From NCBI RefSeq assembly GCF_001412655.1, contig NZ_CP012996.1, positions 2,542,001 through 2,606,000 of the forward strand: a DNA stretch of 64,000 bases, written 5' to 3'. The notes beneath the pieces are model-generated. The model saw nothing but the letters and a program-made list of their open reading frames with translations, ran no database searches and had not been told where the DNA came from. The stretch is from Pedobacter sp. PACM 27299 (GTDB lineage Bacteria > Bacteroidota > Bacteroidia > Sphingobacteriales > Sphingobacteriaceae). Below, in pieces: positions 53,423 to 60,863 of this stretch. Position numbers and translations under genes: made by a program. Positions within the stretch are counted from its first letter, which is position 1. Each line of letters starts with the position of its first letter.

Positions 53423-54144
53423 TGTCAGAAATGAATTTCAGCAATTCAGTTAAGGAGGTGCAATCATTTTTAAAAGAAATAGGCTTATTTAAAGAGCAGG
53501 GAGTGAAGGTAATAAATAGAGATGATGTCTCAGGAGAATTTAAAAATGCATCTCAAAAGGCTGATTATTTCAATTTGTATAAAGTCGCATTAAGGAATTT
53601 TGACTATGATATTTTATTGAAAGATGATTCAATATTTCAGTTTTCATATAAATTTAATGGTTCATCTCCACCAGATATCAGATTTGCTTTCTTTCAGAAT
53701 CCGAGACAATATAAGTCGTATGATGATTTCTTGGAGATACTCACAGAGAAAGGTTTAATAGAGAAAGAAGGAAATGAAAGTATTAGTGATTTATTAGAAG
53801 AAGAATATCAACAGTTTCTTACTGAGCAAAATATAAATGAATCATCAACATCTATTAGATTTGATGTCGATGCGACAGCATACAAGCCTCTTATTCATTC
53901 CACGGCTCATTTCCATATTGGTCATAAAAATAATGTTAGAATTCCTTGTAAGATTATTTTATCTCCTTTAAAGTTTTCAATATTTATCATAAAACACGTA
54001 TACTATACAGTATGGAAGACAAAAATCGGGGAACCAACGGGTATATTAGCAACCTCCCTAAGTAATTCAAAATCTACTTGTTTAAAACTGCATCCATTGT
54101 CATGGGATCAGATTACAGAACAAAAAGAAATGTTTTTTTCATAA
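53422..54144 (+). CDS. DUF2290 domain protein
   Basis: This 240-residue protein matches DUF2290: NFSNSVKEVQSFLKEIGLFK at the start, YFNLYKVALRNFDYDILLKD, SIFQFSYKFNGSSPPDIRFA, IRFDVDATAYKPLIHSTAHF, HIGHKNNVRIPCKIILSPLK and a late YTVWKTKIG. The conserved His/Asp residues in HSTAHFHIGH could form an active site, but no activity is known to me. It starts on the last base of the helicase stop codon and so is co-translated with the helicase. The pair is conserved cargo-like and is my best candidate for an undescribed defence module. Confidence 0.85.
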   Translation: MSEMNFSNSVKEVQSFLKEIGLFKEQGVKVINRDDVSGEFKNASQKADYFNLYKVALRNFDYDILLKDDSIFQFSYKFNGSSPPDIRFAFFQNPRQYKSYDDFLEILTEKGLIEKEGNESISDLLEEEYQQFLTEQNINESSTSIRFDVDATAYKPLIHSTAHFHIGHKNNVRIPCKIILSPLKFSIFIIKHVYYTVWKTKIGEPTGILATSLSNSKSTCLKLHPLSWDQITEQKEMFFS

Positions 54145-54258
54145 TTATTGGTTTTAACCACTAAAATCTAGGAAAAGGTTTGAATTCTGGTTTAAGAATC
54201 TGAATACCAGGCGGAAATAATATGGTTTTTCCCTAACGGGTAATTAAATATAAGTTCT

Positions 54259-55404
54259 ATGTTTTTTCATCACCTCAAAAATTTCAGTCCTTATTCTGGT
54301 CATATCTATAATGATATGAGAGTGCCTTTAATTAAAAAGCATGACAGGCACTTTAGCAAAAGCCCTCATCGCTTCGATTTGATGGATAGATTGGGTTATT
54401 TTCCCTTTAAAGAACTAATCAGAGGTGGTAGAGCTTATTTTATCAGTGATCTAGACCTGTTTGATTTTTTAAGCATGGACGAGCGTACTTTTGAAAACTA
54501 TGTCACAGATTTTTTTCAAGACTGGGACATTTCAAAACAAGACATCTTTTTGAAGAGTTTTTTAAATGGCTATGATACTGGAATAATTGACTACGAAAGA
54601 AACATAGGGACATCATATCAGACCTTGCCACAGGAGCAAAAAATGCAGTACCTACATACCTTCTGTTTATACTGTCTTGATTTTCTTTATTTCGATGGTG
54701 ATCTGGATGAGCATCTTTTCCATAACCTGGGCTATTTGCAGGCCAGTCTGTATCGGGGGTTTGTGGAGATCAATAATATAGAAAGTATTCTGGCTGGCAG
54801 AAGTGTTGGCATACGTTTACATTTTGATAGTTACTTGAAAGTACTGAGTAGTGCAAAAGCAAGAGGAGAAATAACACCAACTATTTTAACGGAATCGGAG
54901 GCTGTTAATGAAAGTGCTATACCAATCAACACCCGAATTGAATTACTATGTGACCTAGAAGAGGTCAGAACAATATGGTGGGTACTTACCGCACCAATCA
55001 AAACTAAGAACGGCGTTCAGGATGCTGTTTTCAACGTTCAGGAAATAAACCGTTTTTTAGGTTCTGCTTTTAGTTCAGGGGCATTTCCAGAGGCTTTTAA
55101 AACCGGAGATGAATATATTGAAAAACGAACTTCAAAAGGAGATATGAGGAGCATATTGAATGCGTTGATGTACGTCACTTATCAGCTGAATCATGAACAT
55201 AACCGAAGTGCTAATCTAATTGAATATGCAAGTAGCTTAATACAGCATTTTCCGGTGTTTTCGGGCTCAAAGCCCGAAAGTGTCAAAAGTGTAATGGCGA
55301 CCCATACCCCCAACGGGATGAAAGTACTGAAAGATAGCCAAAGTGTTAATCCTCATGTGGAAGAAATGATAAGTGTCCTAAAAAAACATAAAATATTACA
55401 TTAA
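54259..55404 (+). CDS. hypothetical element protein, 381 residues
   Basis: I do not recognise this protein. It is soluble, rich in aromatic and acidic residues, and mostly helical (HTFCLYCLDFLYFDGDLDEH, IRTIWWVLTAPIKTKNGV-like region, LNALMYVTYQLNHEHNRSAN). A start at 54259 (ATG) follows a 114-bp gap after the DUF2290 gene. Its base composition is closer to the element backbone than to the A/T-rich helicase pair. It is followed after 58 bp by the HTH gene, so it may belong to the element core rather than to the cargo. Confidence 0.75.
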   Translation: MFFHHLKNFSPYSGHIYNDMRVPLIKKHDRHFSKSPHRFDLMDRLGYFPFKELIRGGRAYFISDLDLFDFLSMDERTFENYVTDFFQDWDISKQDIFLKSFLNGYDTGIIDYERNIGTSYQTLPQEQKMQYLHTFCLYCLDFLYFDGDLDEHLFHNLGYLQASLYRGFVEINNIESILAGRSVGIRLHFDSYLKVLSSAKARGEITPTILTESEAVNESAIPINTRIELLCDLEEVRTIWWVLTAPIKTKNGVQDAVFNVQEINRFLGSAFSSGAFPEAFKTGDEYIEKRTSKGDMRSILNALMYVTYQLNHEHNRSANLIEYASSLIQHFPVFSGSKPESVKSVMATHTPNGMKVLKDSQSVNPHVEEMISVLKKHKILH

Positions 55405-55462
55405 TGTCATTGCGGTTATAACTCTTTTTGTACCATTACTTTGTACTCCTAAACGAAATATT

Positions 55463-55750
55463 ATGAACAAAGAGAAAGTGTTATTTACTGCTTTATCTGA
55501 ACAAGAACTATCCGATATAATGGAAAAATCTGTTAGAAGTGTTATCGGTGATAGTGAAATTATAGCCTCCGGTACAGACCAGTTGCTAAATGCTAGACAA
55601 GCTGCCAAGCTTATCAATTACAGAAGACCTACACTCTATGGGATGGTCAGAACTAACAAGATCCCTTATTCCAAGACAGCAGGTAAATTGCTGTTTTCAC
55701 GGAATAAATTACTCCAGTGGATAGAAAAGGGCAATCATAAACCAGCATAA
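55463..55750 (+). CDS. excisionase-type helix-turn-helix protein
   Basis: This 95-residue protein has an HTH_17 (excisionase/MerR-like) domain in the C-terminal half (about 42-90): LLNARQAAKLINYRRPTLYG, MVRTNKIPYSKTAGKLLFSR, NKLLQWIEKG. The N-terminal part is a short acidic helix. In Bacteroidetes elements, proteins of this type serve as excisionases (Xis) or regulators of mobilization genes. It lies directly upstream of a region rich in GTATAC dyads, which it might bind. Confidence 0.85.
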   Translation: MNKEKVLFTALSEQELSDIMEKSVRSVIGDSEIIASGTDQLLNARQAAKLINYRRPTLYGMVRTNKIPYSKTAGKLLFSRNKLLQWIEKGNHKPA

Positions 55751-55797
55751 AAATTTCTCGGCGTGAGTAGGCTATGTATCTATATAGCTGGTAGGTT

Positions 55798-55846
55798 GTA
55801 TATCCGGCTAAACGTATAGCTATATAAGCGTATATCTGGATATACG
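55798..55846. promoter_or_regulatory. cluster of GTATA/TATAC palindromes
   Basis: CGTATATC-TG-GATATACG (55829-55846) is a perfect dyad with 8-bp arms. TATAGCTATA (55815-55824) is a perfect palindrome. GTATATCC (55798-55805) pairs with GGATATAC (55838-55845). Together they form a nested set of inverted repeats about 50 bp downstream of the excisionase-type HTH gene. Likely binding sites for element HTH proteins, or part of an origin. Confidence 0.5.
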
Positions 55847-55985
55847 GCCTATCAAAAATTAAAAACACAGCAATTAACCTGACACCCAGGACAGTCTTTG
55901 GCTATATCAAATGACCAGTTCTCATGCTATGGAAAGGCGCTTTAGGCAGTCAATCCCCTTTCAGGGGTTTGAGCAAGCGGAAGTT

Positions 55986-56108
55986 GGGCAGCGCCCTACT
56001 TTCTTGCCCTTAAGCTATCGCTAGAGGGGTCTAAAGTATACTCCGGGTATACTTTGGGCAGGTTAAGACCCTGTAGGGTACTATAATGGTATACCCGTCA
56101 GTATACCA
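55986..56108. promoter_or_regulatory. operator-like dyads upstream of mobilization genes
   Basis: The 409-bp gap 55751-56159 ends with GGGC-AGC-GCCC (55986-55996), AAAGTATAC-TCCGG-GTATACTTT (56033-56055, perfect) and TGGTATAC-N6-GTATACCA (56087-56108, perfect). GTATAC thus occurs four times within about 70 bp, just ahead of a five-gene plus-strand run (HTH to relaxase). This is a likely regulator-binding array for the mob operon; an origin of transfer is an alternative. Confidence 0.55.
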
Positions 56109-56159
56109 GATGAAAACAAACAGATTCAGCAGGAAATATTCAGCAAGAGGAGAAGCATT

Positions 56160-56420
56160 ATGAAAATGGACATCATTACAATGGAAGATCTGCAACAGTT
56201 TAAAACTGATTTTATGCAGGATATCAAAGACCTTCTGGCTGGGAACAAAGAAGGTCAGAGCAACAAGGAGTGGTTGAGAAGTGCAGAAGTCAGGAAGATG
56301 CTTAAAATATCAGGTGGTACTTTACAGAATCTTCGCATAAGCGGCACGCTTCCTTTCCGTAAAATCGGAGGCAGTATGTATTATGATAAATCGGCAATCG
56401 TAAAAATATTGGAGGGCTAA
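56160..56420 (+). CDS. second excisionase-type helix-turn-helix protein
   Basis: This 86-residue protein has a coiled N-terminal helix (MEDLQQFKTDFMQDIKDLLA) and an HTH_17 domain (about 38-86; WLRSAEVRKMLKISGGTLQN, LRISGTLPFRKIGGSMYYDK). Proteins of this type regulate excision and mobilization genes in Bacteroidetes elements. It is 3 bp upstream of the next gene, so it starts the mob operon. The dyads just before it are probably its operators. Confidence 0.87.
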   Translation: MKMDIITMEDLQQFKTDFMQDIKDLLAGNKEGQSNKEWLRSAEVRKMLKISGGTLQNLRISGTLPFRKIGGSMYYDKSAIVKILEG

Positions 56421-56423
56421 AAT

Positions 56424-56753
56424 ATGGAAAACTATAACATGGACTATCTGAATATACATAAACACGCATTAAGTAAATACTTTGAATGCATTGCATCGGA
56501 TGAACGTTTGTTTGCAAGCCATATTAGCTTGTGTATGGCTTTATTCTATTTCAGTAACGGAGAACATCCCAGATCAGCCTTTCAGGTGAGCCGGCCAAAG
56601 TTAATGCGTTTCTCGCGTATCAGGTCAATTGCCACCTACCACAAGAATATCAAGGATTTAACGGATTATGGCTATATCGAATATAAGCCATCGTGGCATC
56701 CTGTAAATGGAACACAAATCAGGCTGATGATTGAAATAATGGACAAGGATTAA
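56424..56753 (+). CDS. small winged-helix-like element protein
   Basis: This 109-residue protein occurs typically between the HTH and BfmA-type genes of Bacteroidetes mobilizable elements. It looks like a winged helix (AFQVSRPKLMRFSRIRSIAT, YHKNIKDLTDYGYIEYKPSW), similar to replication-initiator or transcription-regulator folds. Function unknown. It is 4 bp from both neighbours' reading frames, so operonic. Confidence 0.75.
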   Translation: MENYNMDYLNIHKHALSKYFECIASDERLFASHISLCMALFYFSNGEHPRSAFQVSRPKLMRFSRIRSIATYHKNIKDLTDYGYIEYKPSWHPVNGTQIRLMIEIMDKD

Positions 56754-56757
56754 GGTT

Positions 56758-57306
56758 ATGGAGGATGTCAATATAAAATCTATCCGCTATCCCATAGCTG
56801 TAGACGTAAAGCTGGAAAGCCTTAGTTTGAAATTCGGGCGCACCAAAAAGCTGTTTTTTGAGCAGATGGTGGACTATTTTTATAAAAGTAAGAAAGACCC
56901 TAAAGACCTCAGCGATGAGGTGCTTAAAAAGGAGCTGTCGAATGGGAACAGTCGTATTATTTCCTTTGTCCGCAAGCAGGAAAGTGATTTCCTTTTACCC
57001 ACTTTTTCGAATTTGGGTAAACTGCTGATTCTTTCCAATGCACACAGCAAGTATTTAGAAGGCCTGAGCCAATACGCAGTAAGCGATGAATCACAGACCA
57101 GAAGAATTATAGCTGGTATGATGTTACTTGAAAAAGCAATTGTAAAAACGCAGACGAACCTGGACGAGAAGGCGGTATTAAAAACGAAGTTCAGTAAAAT
57201 ACTGGAAAGATATATCAGTAGTCGGGAATCATTAGGCTGGACGGATTCATCCGCTAAAAAAGAAGAATTGCAAGGTCTGGCACGGGAGTCACTTAAAAAC
57301 ATATAG
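56758..57306 (+). CDS. BfmA/BtgA family mobilization accessory protein
   Basis: This 182-residue protein matches the BfmA/BtgA family: IKSIRYPIAVDVKLESLSLK (ribbon-helix-helix-like N-terminus), FGRTKKLFFEQMVDYFYKSK, NSRIISFVRKQESDFLLPTF. BfmA/BtgA help the relaxase at the origin of transfer of Bacteroides mobilizable elements. It lies 3 bp upstream of the relaxase candidate. Confidence 0.9.
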   Translation: MEDVNIKSIRYPIAVDVKLESLSLKFGRTKKLFFEQMVDYFYKSKKDPKDLSDEVLKKELSNGNSRIISFVRKQESDFLLPTFSNLGKLLILSNAHSKYLEGLSQYAVSDESQTRRIIAGMMLLEKAIVKTQTNLDEKAVLKTKFSKILERYISSRESLGWTDSSAKKEELQGLARESLKNI

Positions 57307-57309
57307 CCT

Positions 57310-58302
57310 ATGTATATCAATATCACTGCATCAGAATCAGGGGATAATAAAGGAAGTAGCGGGGCGCTGGTCAACTATCTGGAAAAGGAAAACCACCTGC
57401 AACCTGAAAAAGGATCGGCTTTAGTACAGGAAAACTGGTTTAACGGCAGTGGTCAGGAAATCGGGAGGCAGGAAGTCAGAATGAAAATAGACCGGAACAT
57501 TGCAAAACTTTGCCGTGACGACAGTAAATTTTTCCTCATCAATATCAATCCCAGCCAGAAGGAACTTGCGCACCTGCTTGCCAGATATGGCGGGCAGGGT
57601 GCAAAGGTCAAACTAAAAGAGTTTGGGCTTAAAGTGATGGATGAGTATGCCAGAAACTTCAAAAGAGCTGGGATTGACAGTCACAAAGATTTATTATGGT
57701 TCGGTAAGCTTGAAAATTACCGTTACTATGGCTTTAAAGATAAAGAGGTCAAAGAAGGGACAAAACAAGCAGGTGACCACAAAGGGGGCTGTCAGATGCA
57801 CCTGCAAATTATTGTTAGCCGTAAAGACATCTCAAACCGGATCAAATTAAGCCCACAAAATACCTCCAGAGGAAAGAATAGGGAACATTCTGCAAAGCTG
57901 GGGCAGTTTGACCGCACCGCCTTTAAGCAGTCTGGGGAAAGCTTGTTTGATGATGTTTTTGAATTTGACAGGGGCTTGAAAGATACCCTGACTTATGCCA
58001 ATACCATGAAAAATGGAACTGCTATCCAGAAGATGCAAATGCAGACTCTAGGGGATCTGCCTCCGCAGGGGGCTGAAACAGGCAGGGTGATTTTAGATTT
58101 AAGCAAGGGCGTTGCAGGTGGGCTATTCCAGAGTTTCGGGGATATGTTGGTCGCAGGAACAAAGGCGGGTGCAGGATTGCTCAGTTTACTACTGTCAGAT
58201 GTTTATGTGCCAAACCAAGCAGATCCGGTAGACGATGGAATGCTACGAAGGAAAAAAAGAAAGAGTAAAAGTAAAGGGCAAGATATGGGGCACAGCAGGT
58301 AA
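57310..58302 (+). CDS. mobilization relaxase-like protein (DUF5712/BtgB-BfmB type)
   Basis: The 330-residue protein follows the BfmA gene by 3 bp. It begins MYINITASESGDNKGSSGAL and has a conserved HLQIIVSRKD (about 164-173) with a histidine in a hydrophobic strand, similar to the histidine motif of HUH-type relaxases, plus SKFFLININPSQKELAHLLA and a possible Tyr-rich region in the first 120 residues. The C-terminal part is basic (RRKKRKSKSKGQ). Expected role: nicking and leading the element DNA to a conjugation apparatus supplied in trans. The exact active site is not proven by eye. Confidence 0.85.
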   Translation: MYINITASESGDNKGSSGALVNYLEKENHLQPEKGSALVQENWFNGSGQEIGRQEVRMKIDRNIAKLCRDDSKFFLININPSQKELAHLLARYGGQGAKVKLKEFGLKVMDEYARNFKRAGIDSHKDLLWFGKLENYRYYGFKDKEVKEGTKQAGDHKGGCQMHLQIIVSRKDISNRIKLSPQNTSRGKNREHSAKLGQFDRTAFKQSGESLFDDVFEFDRGLKDTLTYANTMKNGTAIQKMQMQTLGDLPPQGAETGRVILDLSKGVAGGLFQSFGDMLVAGTKAGAGLLSLLLSDVYVPNQADPVDDGMLRRKKRKSKSKGQDMGHSR

Positions 58303-58336
58303 GTGCTTTGTATAATCCTTAAACCCATTTAAGATA

Positions 58337-58391
58337 AAGGTGTTTTGCAGGTGTTTCCCCCCGCGCAAGAGGGTGGCCTGCAAAACACCTT
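58337..58391. repeat. 15-bp perfect inverted repeat after the relaxase gene, candidate oriT or hairpin
   Basis: AAGGTGTTTTGCAGG (58337-58351) pairs perfectly with CCTGCAAAACACCTT (58377-58391), with a 25-nt G/C-rich spacer (CCCCCCGCGCAAGAGGG). No T tract follows, so a terminator is unlikely. The site is 34 bp after the relaxase stop in the 162-bp gap before convergent minus-strand genes. Bacteroidetes relaxases often act near inverted repeats next to their genes, so this is a candidate origin of transfer. Confidence 0.5.
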
Positions 58392-58464
58392 GCCCGCGCT
58401 GGCCTTTGCACAGTTTTGCGGGGGATTTACGGAAAAGACAGCAGGCTGAAAACAGGTAAGTAGC

Positions 58465-58737
58465 CTACTGACCAAGGTGCAATGCTTTTAAACTTTCAGA
58501 AGTTGGATTCTGGTAGGCCAGTGTACCCTGCTCAAATTCAAAGAGCTGTTCCATGAGTACCACCTTTTCGTATGGAATATCCTTACTTTCCTCTAGCAGG
58601 ATCTTCCGATAATTCTGGAAAGTATTCATGGAAATCCCTAGTAGCTCCGGTAGCAAATGCATGGCTTTCCGGTATTGTATTATGTTTAGTGCGTGTAAAT
58701 ACTCATTGATTCTGTATTTGTTGATAGGCTTGTTCAT
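58465..58737 (-). CDS. small element protein, DNA-binding-like
   Basis: The 90-residue protein (NEYLHALNIIQYRKAMHLLP, then ELLGISMNTFQNYRKILLEE) has a helix-turn-helix-like segment at about 28-55. I do not know its family. It is the last gene of a minus-strand run (58465-60427), convergent with the mob genes. Confidence 0.6.
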   Translation of the reverse strand: MNKPINKYRINEYLHALNIIQYRKAMHLLPELLGISMNTFQNYRKILLEESKDIPYEKVVLMEQLFEFEQGTLAYQNPTSESLKALHLGQ

Positions 58738-58814
58738 AGTGTTTAATTTTTATGTAGTTAACTGAAAAGATCATTTTTAACAGGTCAGATGCTAAAAATG
58801 ATCTACCCTTCGGT

Positions 58815-59093
58815 TTAATTGGTACTTTCAAGACGTTCTTTTTCTATATGTACAAAAGAGGCATTTAAGAAACCAATCAGTTGGGTGTAAAACAATAGCA
58901 TATTGGTCGTCTGATTGCTGTCGTATTCTGCGGTATGGTAAGTCCATCCTTTGAATAGTTCCCAGACCAGATCCCTGCATTCGTGAATAGGGGTATTGTC
59001 AAAGAACTCGGTGATTAAGTTTTCAGGATTTTGCAGTTCATCATCGGACAAACGTGCAGGCTGGTAATCCAGCTGTTTTAGGATTTTTTGCAT
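58815..59093 (-). CDS. hypothetical element protein, 92 residues
   Basis: A small acidic helical protein (CRDLVWELFKGWTYHTAEYD, MLLFYTQLIGFLNASFVH). I see no motif that names it. It starts 20 bp after the stop of the 437-residue gene on the same strand and is probably co-transcribed with it. Confidence 0.6.
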   Translation of the reverse strand: MQKILKQLDYQPARLSDDELQNPENLITEFFDNTPIHECRDLVWELFKGWTYHTAEYDSNQTTNMLLFYTQLIGFLNASFVHIEKERLESTN

Positions 59094-59113
59094 GGTGATT
59101 GTTTTTATGGGTT

Positions 59114-60427
59114 TTAATTGGACAGTTCTTTGGTAGTCACTTTTTTAAATTCATACAAACTTTCCAGCTGGTTGATGAAATCCTGAAACTGCTGGTTGTA
59201 ATGTGTTTTAAGTACGCAAATGCTGAAATGACGCGTCTCAAAAAATGCACTGAGCTGGTAATCTGCCAGAGTACCCAACAGGTAAAATTTCATTGGCTCT
59301 TTAGCGCTATGTAGGAAAAAGACAGGGTTTTCTGCCTCCGGTACTAAAGTGGCATTCCCAATGCGGAAACACATTTTTAATTCATAATAATCGCCTTTAT
59401 CCAGCCATTTAAAGTAAATTTCAGGGATTTCTCTGGCAAACACGCAGGGGATTAAGTACTTCTTAAATGGTTTTGGCGCCAGATTTTTCATGCCATAGGT
59501 CATGAAATAATGGGTGTAGGATTGTGATTCCAGCATAGGGTATGCCTCTTGCCACAAATAGAACAGCTGATCTCTTCTCTCCATATTGTGATTACGGATT
59601 TCCTGCTTTTCTGCCTTACTATGGCTGAATTGCGTGTTTTGTATCTCAGCAAGCATTTTCATCTTTACCAGTAGTGGATGGAGCTGGGTTTGCACAGGGC
59701 TGTAATGTGGTTCTGCCGAAGCTTTGGTATCGGTAATGAAATAAGTATAGCTTTTTATGGCCTCTTTATTCCTGCCAAGTTTTCCAAGGTAAGGAATCGA
59801 AAATGGGTAGTGGTTAGGGCGGTAGGGAGCAAAAGTGGTATGAGCGAAGCAATACCCGATGATGCCATTGCTGGCAGAAATGTTGCTTCGAGTATTGGGG
59901 AATCGCTTTAAGCGGTCGGGGCATACAGCTTCTTTAAACGGATAGTAAAGTATGGACTCCGGTTTATAGAAATAAGAATATTGCTCTTTTAAACTAACGT
60001 TCATTCCCCATCTGTCGTTGATGATGTTAAGGTATTTGCTTTTACCAGTTCGGGGATGAAAGAAATCCGGCCAGTAAAATTCCTTAAAATCACATTCACC
60101 ACTATGGTTCATTAAATCCTGTAAGACATAATAAGCATAACGACTGAGGTAGTTTTCGCTAGTGTCCACACTGCAACTAACCAGTAGTTCAGTCGATTTA
60201 ACCTGCAAATAAACCATTTCTTCCTTTTCCTCACCAAGGGTAATCCCAATGGTGAGGATTTCCTGATGAAAGGAGATTTTCCTTTGTTTGATGTTTAGGA
60301 ATGGCCTTTTGGTTCTCCTGATTGCAGAATGCTTGTCTAAAGTTTCCTGACTGAGTATTACAGTCCCTTTTTCCAGTGGAAGGTGGAAAAAGTCGATGCC
60401 CCGAGGCGATAATTGTTGCATTTCCAT
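59114..60427 (-). CDS. hypothetical element protein, 437 residues
   Basis: I do not recognise this protein. It is soluble, rich in aromatic residues and proline, and shows no signal peptide (opening MEMQQLSPRGIDFFHLPLEK). Internal segments such as YFITDTKASAEPHYSPVQTQ and HFSICVLKTHYNQQFQDFIN do not suggest a known fold. Its start is preceded by a hairpin (60435-60459) and a long structured leader (60492-60658). The protein is the first of three minus-strand genes in the element backbone. Confidence 0.72.
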   Translation of the reverse strand: MEMQQLSPRGIDFFHLPLEKGTVILSQETLDKHSAIRRTKRPFLNIKQRKISFHQEILTIGITLGEEKEEMVYLQVKSTELLVSCSVDTSENYLSRYAYYVLQDLMNHSGECDFKEFYWPDFFHPRTGKSKYLNIINDRWGMNVSLKEQYSYFYKPESILYYPFKEAVCPDRLKRFPNTRSNISASNGIIGYCFAHTTFAPYRPNHYPFSIPYLGKLGRNKEAIKSYTYFITDTKASAEPHYSPVQTQLHPLLVKMKMLAEIQNTQFSHSKAEKQEIRNHNMERRDQLFYLWQEAYPMLESQSYTHYFMTYGMKNLAPKPFKKYLIPCVFAREIPEIYFKWLDKGDYYELKMCFRIGNATLVPEAENPVFFLHSAKEPMKFYLLGTLADYQLSAFFETRHFSICVLKTHYNQQFQDFINQLESLYEFKKVTTKELSN

Positions 60428-60434
60428 ATATGAT

Positions 60435-60459
60435 CTTATTTAATTTCTCATTAAATAAG
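60435..60459. promoter_or_regulatory. hairpin before the 437-residue gene
   Basis: CTTATTTAAT (60435-60444) pairs perfectly with ATTAAATAAG (60450-60459), with a 5-nt loop. It ends 8 nt before the start codon (on the minus strand) and could occlude translation start. Confidence 0.5.
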
Positions 60460-60491
60460 CCTCAGATAAGTGGGATGCCGGAAAACAAAAC

Positions 60492-60658
60492 AGGGCTGGT
60501 AACTCACTTACTCTATTGCAGCTAGGTTCTGGTAAACCCCCAAACCTTTCGGGATGGATCTCAGCAATATACATAAGCGAGCACCAGCCCTATTTATATA
60601 TAGGGTGGTGGATGCTACACTTACGCTCGCTGAGATTAAATTTACCAGATTTAGCTGC
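60492..60658 (-). ncRNA. candidate structured leader RNA with alternative pairing
   Basis: The 436-bp gap 60428-60863 holds a dense nest of complementary arms: outer GCAGCTA...CTGGTAAA (60518-60536) with TTTACCAG...TAGCTGC (60641-60658); middle ATCTCAGC (60558-60565) with GCTGAGAT (60629-60636); GAGC (60579-60582) with GCTC (60625-60628); inner ACCAGCCCTAT (60583-60593, one bulge) with ATAGGGTGGT (60600-60609). AGGGCTGGT (60492-60500) can pair instead with ACCAGCCCT (60583-60591), giving two mutually exclusive forms. On the minus strand this is the 5' leader of the 437-residue gene. Structure at this density suggests RNA or an origin; it is not a class I recognise. Strand is uncertain. Confidence 0.5.
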
Positions 60659-60751
60659 GAGGCTCGTATGCAATCCTAATTGTTCATGACTAGAATTACA
60701 AAAGTATAATATTTAATTTATAACAACTTTTCTATAATGTCAGAAATAATA

Positions 60752-60855
60752 ATGTAAAACACAAATAAAATAATAAATAACATTAATGTATTGACGAAAT
60801 ACATTACTATAATGATAAATATGATTAATTTCTGAATATTATATTTGTTTTACAT
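60752..60855. promoter_or_regulatory. A/T-rich operator region before the XRE-type gene
   Basis: AATGTATT-GACGA-AATACATT (60785-60805) is a perfect dyad. ATGTAAAAC (60752-60760) and GTTTTACAT (60847-60855) form a wider inverted repeat. The small XRE-type repressor gene begins 9 bp later, so an autoregulatory operator is likely. Confidence 0.45.
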
Positions 60856-60863
60856 CACATGAT

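Noticed and set aside
56880..57374. 164-codon minus-strand open frame opposite the BfmA gene
   Set aside because: Fully overlaps the BfmA/BtgA gene and the start of the relaxase gene, and shows no family features.
58337..58391. Ordinary terminator of the mob operon
   Set aside because: The stem is strong, but the spacer is 25 nt and no T tract follows in either direction, so I list it as an oriT candidate instead.
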